Source: an uncultured Spirochaeta sp. (lineage in GTDB: Bacteria > Spirochaetota > Spirochaetia > DSM-27196 > Alkalispirochaetaceae). Taken from it: 36,887 bases of DNA. The first letter of the stretch is position 1; every line of letters starts with the position of its first letter. A program made the translations under genes and the position numbers. Where the stretch lies: positions 1 through 36,887 of the forward strand of contig CAJWEZ010000044.1 of NCBI GenBank assembly GCA_913030605.1. The letters run 5' to 3'. This document shows, piece after piece, positions 31,732 to 36,887 of this stretch. The notes beneath the pieces were generated by a model. The model saw only the letters and a program-made list of their open reading frames with translations. It did no database searches and had not been told where the DNA came from.

Positions 31732-32589
31732 TCAGTCCAGCCGGATTTCGAAAAACGTAGTGTCGGGATTGTCCGACTCGACTACGATGAACACCCACCC
31801 GTTGGCCGGCATCGAAAAGCTGATCGGCGATACCGTTTTGTCGTAGCTCGCGTACTCAAAGTAGAACGGTCCGTCGAAGGTTCGGGTAGCGTCGTAGATC
31901 GCGATGATCGGGTCGGCTCCGTCGGGATACCCGGACCATTCGTCCCGCATCTGCAGCGTCACAACTGTCCCCCCCGTTCCGGTGAAATCGAAGATGCGCT
32001 TGTCGCCGCGGAACTGAAACCCGGCGCTGAACCACTCCCCGGTACCGATCCCCCACGTGCCCCACGAGTAGATGTCGACACCCAGTTCCTGCCGAAACGG
32101 CGTACTCCAGGGACTCGCCGCCTGCGCCGTGACCCCGGCGTTGGACGCGGTGGCGTAGTAGCGTACCCGCATGGCGTAGGTTCCGTCGTCGGCGGGTTGC
32201 TGGTCTGTAGGCATCGTCAGCGGATCCGCGGGCTGCGCGACGGTGTTGCTCAAGCTAAGCCCGCGGGTGCCGTTGTCGGCTTCGGCGAACGCCTGCTCCG
32301 CCGTCTCATCGCCGTATACCTGCACCACCTCGTAGTCGTAGGAGAGCGCGTTGTCCACGCGATCCCACCCCAGGTCCACCGTGTTGGCACCGAACCCGTC
32401 CACAAACCCGTAGGCGTAGACACCGGTAATCGGGATCCCCAGGGGCGAGTTGTCCGCCTCCGGGTCGAACTCGTTGGAGAATACCAGGTTTTCTCCGCAC
32501 GAGCTGAGCAGGAGCACCCCCACGATCCCCAGCCCTCGCACGATCCTCGAACGCAACGTTTTGTAAATTTCCCGATTCATATCGTTCAT
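31732..32589 (-). CDS. Lipoprotein, beta-rich
   Basis: 285 residues from ATG 32589. The signal peptide ends in the lipobox LLLSSCGEN, so lipid-anchored. Residues 55-150 look like a fibronectin type III-type sandwich (VDLGWDRVDNALSYDYEVVQ, YAMRVRYYATASN). The C-terminal part (FIVVESDNPDTTFFEIRLD) resembles pre-peptidase or jelly-roll-like end domains. No catalytic motif seen. The start could also be ATG 32580; TTTGAT lies six bases before 32589, but no good -35. It precedes the 644-residue protein gene by 16 bases, so the two are probably co-transcribed. Divergent from the chemotaxis receptor at 32673. Confidence 0.7.
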   Translation of the reverse strand: MNDMNREIYKTLRSRIVRGLGIVGVLLLSSCGENLVFSNEFDPEADNSPLGIPITGVYAYGFVDGFGANTVDLGWDRVDNALSYDYEVVQVYGDETAEQAFAEADNGTRGLSLSNTVAQPADPLTMPTDQQPADDGTYAMRVRYYATASNAGVTAQAASPWSTPFRQELGVDIYSWGTWGIGTGEWFSAGFQFRGDKRIFDFTGTGGTVVTLQMRDEWSGYPDGADPIIAIYDATRTFDGPFYFEYASYDKTVSPISFSMPANGWVFIVVESDNPDTTFFEIRLD

Positions 32590-32672
32590 TATGGGATCAA
32601 ATGGGAAAAATCGCCAGGTTGGCATTTTCCTGTGTGAATTGATTAGGTTTAATATCCGGAGGATCGCGCGTC

Positions 32673-34235
32673 ATGCAAACCCAGTCGATCCAGGGCCGTC
32701 TGGTCCTGTTGCTGTCCGTTCTCGCCCTCACCGCCGTACTCGGGGCGCTGAGTACGTTTGTCATTCTCGCCGGTCAGGCCGAGGACACCCGGGTGATCGA
32801 TATCGCCGGCCGCCAGCGGATGCTTTCGCAGCGGATGACGAAGGAGGCGCTGATTCTGGCGTCGTCGGGTTCCTCGTCCGGCGGGGATGAGAACCCCGCC
32901 GACACACGCCGGACTCTCCGGGCGACTGCCGAACTGTTCGAACGAAGCCTGACCGCGCTCCGCGACGGCGGCACAACCGTCGGTACCGACGGTACCGAAG
33001 CAACGCTTCCCGCGTCTTCCGGAGGCGCCCGGCGCGCCCTGTCCTCCGTCACGGATCTGTGGGCCGACATCGGTGCGGCGGTCGACACACTCACCGCAGA
33101 CACGACGGCTCCGGAGACCGAGAGGTTCCAGGACGCCCTGGACGTCGTGCTGGCCGAGAACCTGTCGTTGCTCTCTTCGTCCAACGACGCCGTCGTTGCC
33201 CTCAAGCGGCAGTCCGACGCCGGCGTATCGGTCCTTCGGACCCTGCAGCTCATCTTCGCTGCCTCGGCACTGGCGGTCGCCGCTCTGTCGTTTACCCTGA
33301 TCCGTCGGTGGGTCCTTTCGCCGCTCCAGCAGACTGTCGGAATCACCCTCCGTATGGCGGAGGGGAATCTGGCGCAGGCGATCGGCGAGCGCGGTATCGG
33401 CGAGATGGGCGCCATGAACCGGGCCATGCGCACGCTGAGCGACCAGCTTCGCAGTGTGGTGGGAAATGTAAGCGTCGTGGCGGAACAGCTCAGCCTGGAG
33501 GGCGAGCAGGTGCGAGCCAGCGCCGAGTCGCTTTCCGACGGCTCGAGCAGGCAGGCGGCATCCGCCGAGGAGACAACCGCAGCCATGGAACAGATGGCAG
33601 CCAATATCGGCAACAACGCCCACAACGCCCAGGAGAGCGAGAAAATTGCACGGAAGGTGGCGGAGGACGCGCGGGAAACGCGCAAGGTTGTTCACACCAA
33701 CGCCGAGGCGATGCGGGCGATCGCCGAGAAGATCACGATCATCGACGAAATCGCGCGCCAGACCAACCTCCTGGCGCTCAACGCGGCGATCGAGGCGGCG
33801 CGGGCGGGAGAATCCGGCAAGGGGTTTGCCGTAGTCGCGGCCGAGGTTCGGCGCCTGGCGGAACGGAGCGGCGCGTCGGCCGAGGAGATCATCGAACTGG
33901 CCAACCAGGCCGCCGAGGGTGCCGGGCTGATCGGTACGCAGATCGACGCGCTCGTTCCGCAGATCGAACGGTCAACGCAGATGATTCAGGAGATCGGCAG
34001 TACGACCCGGGAAGAAGCCACCGGCGCGGAAGAAGTGAACCGGGCGGTTCAACAGCTCGATCAGGTCGTGCAGTCGAACGCGGCCTCGGCGGAGCAGCTC
34101 GCGGCAACGGCGGCAGAGCTGACCCGGCAGGTGCAGGCGCTCGAGGACAGCCTCTCGTTCTTTGAACTCGGAGCTGAGGCCGAGAGCCTCAACACCGACC
34201 GGCGGCCGCCGCTGATCGCGCAGACCCGACGGTGA
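32673..34235 (+). CDS. Methyl-accepting chemotaxis protein with PilJ/NIT-type sensor
   Basis: 520 residues. TM1 (8-32), then a periplasmic helical sensor with [20 protein letters not shown], the PilJ/NarX-type signature. TM2 at about 188-208, HAMP, and a cytoplasmic four-helix signalling domain whose tip reads [20 protein letters not shown] and [20 protein letters not shown]. It couples ligand binding to CheA/CheW. No C-terminal pentapeptide tether seen. CCGGAGGA lies about eight bases before ATG 32673. No convincing -35/-10 with normal spacing and no sigma-28 promoter seen in the 80 bp upstream. Confidence 0.9.
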   Translation: MQTQSIQGRLVLLLSVLALTAVLGALSTFVILAGQAEDTRVIDIAGRQRMLSQRMTKEALILASSGSSSGGDENPADTRRTLRATAELFERSLTALRDGGTTVGTDGTEATLPASSGGARRALSSVTDLWADIGAAVDTLTADTTAPETERFQDALDVVLAENLSLLSSSNDAVVALKRQSDAGVSVLRTLQLIFAASALAVAALSFTLIRRWVLSPLQQTVGITLRMAEGNLAQAIGERGIGEMGAMNRAMRTLSDQLRSVVGNVSVVAEQLSLEGEQVRASAESLSDGSSRQAASAEETTAAMEQMAANIGNNAHNAQESEKIARKVAEDARETRKVVHTNAEAMRAIAEKITIIDEIARQTNLLALNAAIEAARAGESGKGFAVVAAEVRRLAERSGASAEEIIELANQAAEGAGLIGTQIDALVPQIERSTQMIQEIGSTTREEATGAEEVNRAVQQLDQVVQSNAASAEQLAATAAELTRQVQALEDSLSFFELGAEAESLNTDRRPPLIAQTRR

Positions 34236-34254
34236 GCAATTCGTGGTCTCCCCT

Positions 34255-34400
34255 GGGCAGTATACAGAATCGTGTTGCAAAACGGGGCCTAACTCGTGTT
34301 CCGGCAATATTCTTCCCCTGGTGAGATCCTCGTGCCTACCGAAGTCCTGACGGCACCGGAACATCGAACCCGAACTGCAACAATCTTCTGTATACAGCCC
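34255..34400. repeat. 146-bp element with imperfect terminal inverted repeats, copy 2
   Basis: Same length as the element at 2065-2210. The right end (34375-34400), read on the minus strand, matches the left end of copy 1 at 24 of 26 positions (GGGCTGTATACAGAA... TTGTTGCAG). The left end (34255-34280) begins GGGCAGTATACAGAA. An inner perfect 8-bp inverted pair, TGTTCCGG (34297-34304) and CCGGAACA (34356-34363), sits at a comparable place. The interiors of the two copies share little sequence. It lies between two convergent chemotaxis receptor genes and could double as a bidirectional terminator. Confidence 0.6.
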
Positions 34401-34411
34401 GCGGGACAGCC

Positions 34412-36646
34412 CTACACCGCGAAGCGATTCGTCTCACGTTCCAGGCGGTCGATATTGCCTCCGAGCGTGTCGCTCTCGCGCTGAACGTCGAGGACCGACC
34501 GTTCCACCACCGCGATGCCTTCGCCGATCTCTTCGACTCCGCCACGCACCGTCGCCGAGATCTCCCGCACCTGTTCCATGAGGTCCCGAATCGCGCCGGA
34601 GTCGTCGCGGATATTCCGGGAGCTGTCACTGACTTCGGCGCTGGACCGTGAGAGAAAGGTCATGCTCTGCACGATCTCCTCGCTTCCGTTGGAGAGTTCG
34701 ACGATGCTGGCGGCGACCTCTTCCAGGGCGCCGCTCATCTGTTCGATCTCCGCTTCGATCGTGCGGTAGGAAGTGCTCATCTCGGAACCGGACCGCGCCG
34801 CGCGCTGCACCCGCTCCACCGTGTCCTTGAGAGTCGCGTTGATCACCGACGCGTTTGCCCCCGCGGACTCCGCCAGTTTCCGGATCTCGCTGGCGACAAC
34901 CGCAAACCCGCGACCGGCATCTCCGGCGTGGGCGGCCTCGATCGCGGCGTTCATCGCCAGGAGGTTGGTCTGGGCAGCGATCTGGTTGATGATGCTGTTG
35001 GTCTCCAGCAGTCCATCGATCTTCGCCTCGATATCGAGAATCTCCCGGCTTGTACCTTCCACCATGACGCCGCCGTCGTGGGCGATGCTTTTCAGTGTCG
35101 CCAGGGCGGCCTGTCGCGTCTGCACCACGTGCTCGACCGATTTCGTGGAGGCCATCATTTCCTCGATGGCGGCGGAACTCTCCTCCACCGCGGCGTTCTG
35201 ATCGTGAATCTGCTCGTCCAGATGACCGATCAGACCTGCGATCCCGTCGATCCGGCCTGCGGCCTGCCCCACGATGCGATCCAGCGTTTCAACCTGACCG
35301 GAGATCGACTGGATGTTTCCCCGGATCTGTTGGGTCGAACTCGCGGCCTCTCCAACCGCGGCGTTCGTGGTCGTCCTGACGCTGTTGGTGTCAACCACTA
35401 CACTGCGAATGTTGCGGATGATGCCCGCCAGCCCCGCCACAAAGGCATCGAAATGGCGCCCCACCCGTCCGATCTCGTGGTCCCCGTCGATGTTGAGGGA
35501 CACGGTCAGGTCGGCCTGCCCGGTGGCGACGTCCTCCATGGCTGCGGCGACCGCCTGCAACGGGCGCAGGAAAAAACCCGTAAGGGCGAACACCAGTACC
35601 GAAAACACCGCGACGCCGACGAGGCCGACGACTGCCGCCCGATGGCGGAGTTCGGTGAGTGCCGCGCCGATCTCCTCCACGCCGATCGACACCGCCAGAT
35701 TCCAGTCTGTTTCCTCGTTGTGCCGCCACGACATGACCCGTGGCACACCGTCGACCGTCACCAGACCCACCGATGCCATCTCCGCTGCGGCGGACCCGTT
35801 GGCGGCAGAGGAACCGTTGGCGTCGTGGGCAGCGCTCGTTCCCGCCGTGAGGTCGTGGTCAACGAGCTGGTCGCCGCCGTCAAAGTCACGAACGTTCGCA
35901 CTCAGGATCATCGACGCATCGGGGTGCACAAGGATCGTACCCACGTCGTCGTACACGATGATCGCACCGGTACGGCCTACCGTCACCGGTCGTACGAATT
36001 CGGCGTTGAACCGCTCTACATCGACCACCGACGCAGCCACCCCGAGACGCTCACCGTTCACGACGACGGGTGCAGCCACAAAAAACACCGCGTTCCCTGA
36101 CGCCCTGCTGATCTCGACGGAGGATACGTAGATTCCCCCGGCGATCGCCTCGCGGAAGTAGTCCCGATCACCGACGCTGATTCGTCCGACAACGTCAGCC
36201 TGGGAACTCGCGACGATCGAGCCGGAACGGTCGGCGAGGATGATGGACTCGTACCAGGGGGATTGGGCGGCGACCTCTGCAAGGCGGGCGTTGGCGAGCG
36301 TCTGCAGTTCCTCGGCCGCGCTCGCGGAAGCCTGCGCCAGCGGCCCGTCAGCGGGATTAGCATCGGAGATATCGGCGGTGGAGCCGCCGACGGTGCCGGT
36401 ACGTGAGGCCCTGTCCGACATCGCAAACCGTTCAACGATCGGGTCGCCGGCGACGAGCAGAATCTCGTTCCGGCGTTCATTGAACCATGTATTCACCAGA
36501 CGGTTGACCGACGCGGTCAGCTGCTGCAGATGAACGGCGATCTCCTGTTCCATCGCCGACCGGGCAGACCGGTAACTGAAAAACCCGAGGACCGCGGCCG
36601 TAACAACCACGCCCGCCAGGGCGGTGACCGTAAGGTTCCGCCGCAT
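34412..36646 (-). CDS. Methyl-accepting chemotaxis protein with dCache-type sensor
   Basis: 744 residues from ATG 36646. TM1 (VTALAGVVVTAAVLGFFSY), a periplasmic double-Cache sensor of about 270 residues (IILADRSGSIVASSQADVVG, VGDRDYFREAI, ILVHPDASMIL), TM2 (VVGLVGVAVFSVLVFALTGF), HAMP, then the signalling domain with QIAAQTNLLAMNAAIEAAHA and GFAVVASEIRKLAESAGANA. Cache receptors sense small molecules such as amino acids or organic acids. A GTG at 36664 is a possible alternative start; neither has a clear ribosome binding site. It converges with the receptor gene at 32673. Confidence 0.9.
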   Translation of the reverse strand: MRRNLTVTALAGVVVTAAVLGFFSYRSARSAMEQEIAVHLQQLTASVNRLVNTWFNERRNEILLVAGDPIVERFAMSDRASRTGTVGGSTADISDANPADGPLAQASASAAEELQTLANARLAEVAAQSPWYESIILADRSGSIVASSQADVVGRISVGDRDYFREAIAGGIYVSSVEISRASGNAVFFVAAPVVVNGERLGVAASVVDVERFNAEFVRPVTVGRTGAIIVYDDVGTILVHPDASMILSANVRDFDGGDQLVDHDLTAGTSAAHDANGSSAANGSAAAEMASVGLVTVDGVPRVMSWRHNEETDWNLAVSIGVEEIGAALTELRHRAAVVGLVGVAVFSVLVFALTGFFLRPLQAVAAAMEDVATGQADLTVSLNIDGDHEIGRVGRHFDAFVAGLAGIIRNIRSVVVDTNSVRTTTNAAVGEAASSTQQIRGNIQSISGQVETLDRIVGQAAGRIDGIAGLIGHLDEQIHDQNAAVEESSAAIEEMMASTKSVEHVVQTRQAALATLKSIAHDGGVMVEGTSREILDIEAKIDGLLETNSIINQIAAQTNLLAMNAAIEAAHAGDAGRGFAVVASEIRKLAESAGANASVINATLKDTVERVQRAARSGSEMSTSYRTIEAEIEQMSGALEEVAASIVELSNGSEEIVQSMTFLSRSSAEVSDSSRNIRDDSGAIRDLMEQVREISATVRGGVEEIGEGIAVVERSVLDVQRESDTLGGNIDRLERETNRFAV

Positions 36647-36887
36647 TGCATTGTTCTGAGACACGTTGTGCCATTCTCCGCGCGTGCACCACGCTCCGGA
36701 GGCCGGAACAGTGCACACAGATTTTGAAATACGAAGCGCTGGAGGCTGGAATACGAGCGATGTCGCGTCCGGGGCCGCCGGCAGTTCGGCTGCCAAATAT
36801 ACGCGTTCGTGAAGGGCTGGGCAACAGGAATCGTTCCGACTGCGAACGGGCGAGGACAAAAAAAGGCGGGCGCGTCGGGACCGGCCC
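36647..36887. other. Upstream region of the Cache receptor gene, window edge
   Basis: No gene is recognised in these 240 bases. On the minus strand a GC-rich stretch at the window edge is followed by a run of seven T (36859-36866), which could be the terminator of a gene outside the window. No promoter with good -35/-10 spacing was found for the receptor gene. Confidence 0.3.

Noticed and set aside
32621-32637. A TGGCA-type sigma-54 promoter before the receptor at 32673
   Set aside because: TTGGCATTTTCCTGTG lacks the -12 GC at the required ten-base distance.
32774-33695. Minus-strand frames opposite the PilJ-type receptor
   Set aside because: Ser/Arg/Ala-rich antisense translations of a chemotaxis receptor; no start signals.
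1-36887. CRISPR arrays, tRNA and rRNA genes
   Set aside because: No regularly spaced repeats and no tRNA-like T-loop or CCA ends were noticed on reading; a covariance search could not be run.

Overview
The window is GC-rich (clearly above 60% in most genes) and Gram-negative in character: exported lipoproteins with lipoboxes, two methyl-accepting chemotaxis proteins, and a c-di-GMP synthase/phosphodiesterase pair. The repeated TolB/CsgG-like and PEGA-like exported proteins would suit a free-living spirochaete, but no marker gene here proves the lineage. I saw no rRNA, tRNA or CRISPR array.

Layout. (1) 1-567 looks foreign: a eukaryote-like type II NADH dehydrogenase exon (minus strand) beside a protein-kinase fragment (plus strand), joined to a truncated bacterial lipoprotein gene (568-2025), probably an assembly or amplification chimera at a contig end. 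(2) 2.0-3.2 kb holds a 146-bp inverted-repeat element, a bacterial homologue of NTAQ1 (N-terminal glutamine amidohydrolase) and a short HEPN-like gene fragment. (3) 3.2-6.9 kb is accessory: an AT-richer WG-repeat protein with a zinc ribbon, a methyltransferase-HNH fusion and IS remnants. (4) 6.9-18.2 kb is a lower-GC defence island on the minus strand: an SF1 helicase, a decayed RhuM gene, then a six-gene overlapping operon of DNA cytosine methyltransferase, Vsr-like nuclease, MORC-like GHKL ATPase, Z1 helicase-like ATPase, PD-(D/E)XK protein and AIPR protein. (5) 18.3-20.3 kb carries an unknown protein, a nucleotidyltransferase with its small partner, and a frameshifted ribbon-helix-helix gene. 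(6) 20.25-24.4 kb is the most unusual part: a sigma-54 activator with an RtcR-type CARF sensor domain (21689-23383), preceded by a two-gene operon (four-TM membrane protein and helical protein) with a sigma-54-like promoter. Matching palindromes lie upstream of that operon and over the regulator's own promoter. A broken copy of the helical protein's end lies on the far side of the regulator, next to an unknown 292-residue protein. (7) 24.5-36.9 kb is chromosomal: exported TolB/CsgG-like proteins, an EAL and a GGDEF protein, another lipoprotein, and two chemotaxis receptors converging on a second 146-bp inverted-repeat element.

How the genes may work together. In the defence operon the methylase would mark self DNA, while the nuclease-fold proteins and two ATPases would act on unmarked DNA. 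In the CARF module, a nucleotide or RNA-damage ligand would activate the regulator, which would fire the sigma-54 promoter of the membrane/helical pair. A recurrent promoter layout (TTGNNN, 17 bp, -10 hexamer, exactly 6 bp, start codon) at five genes suggests that leaderless mRNAs are normal in this organism.
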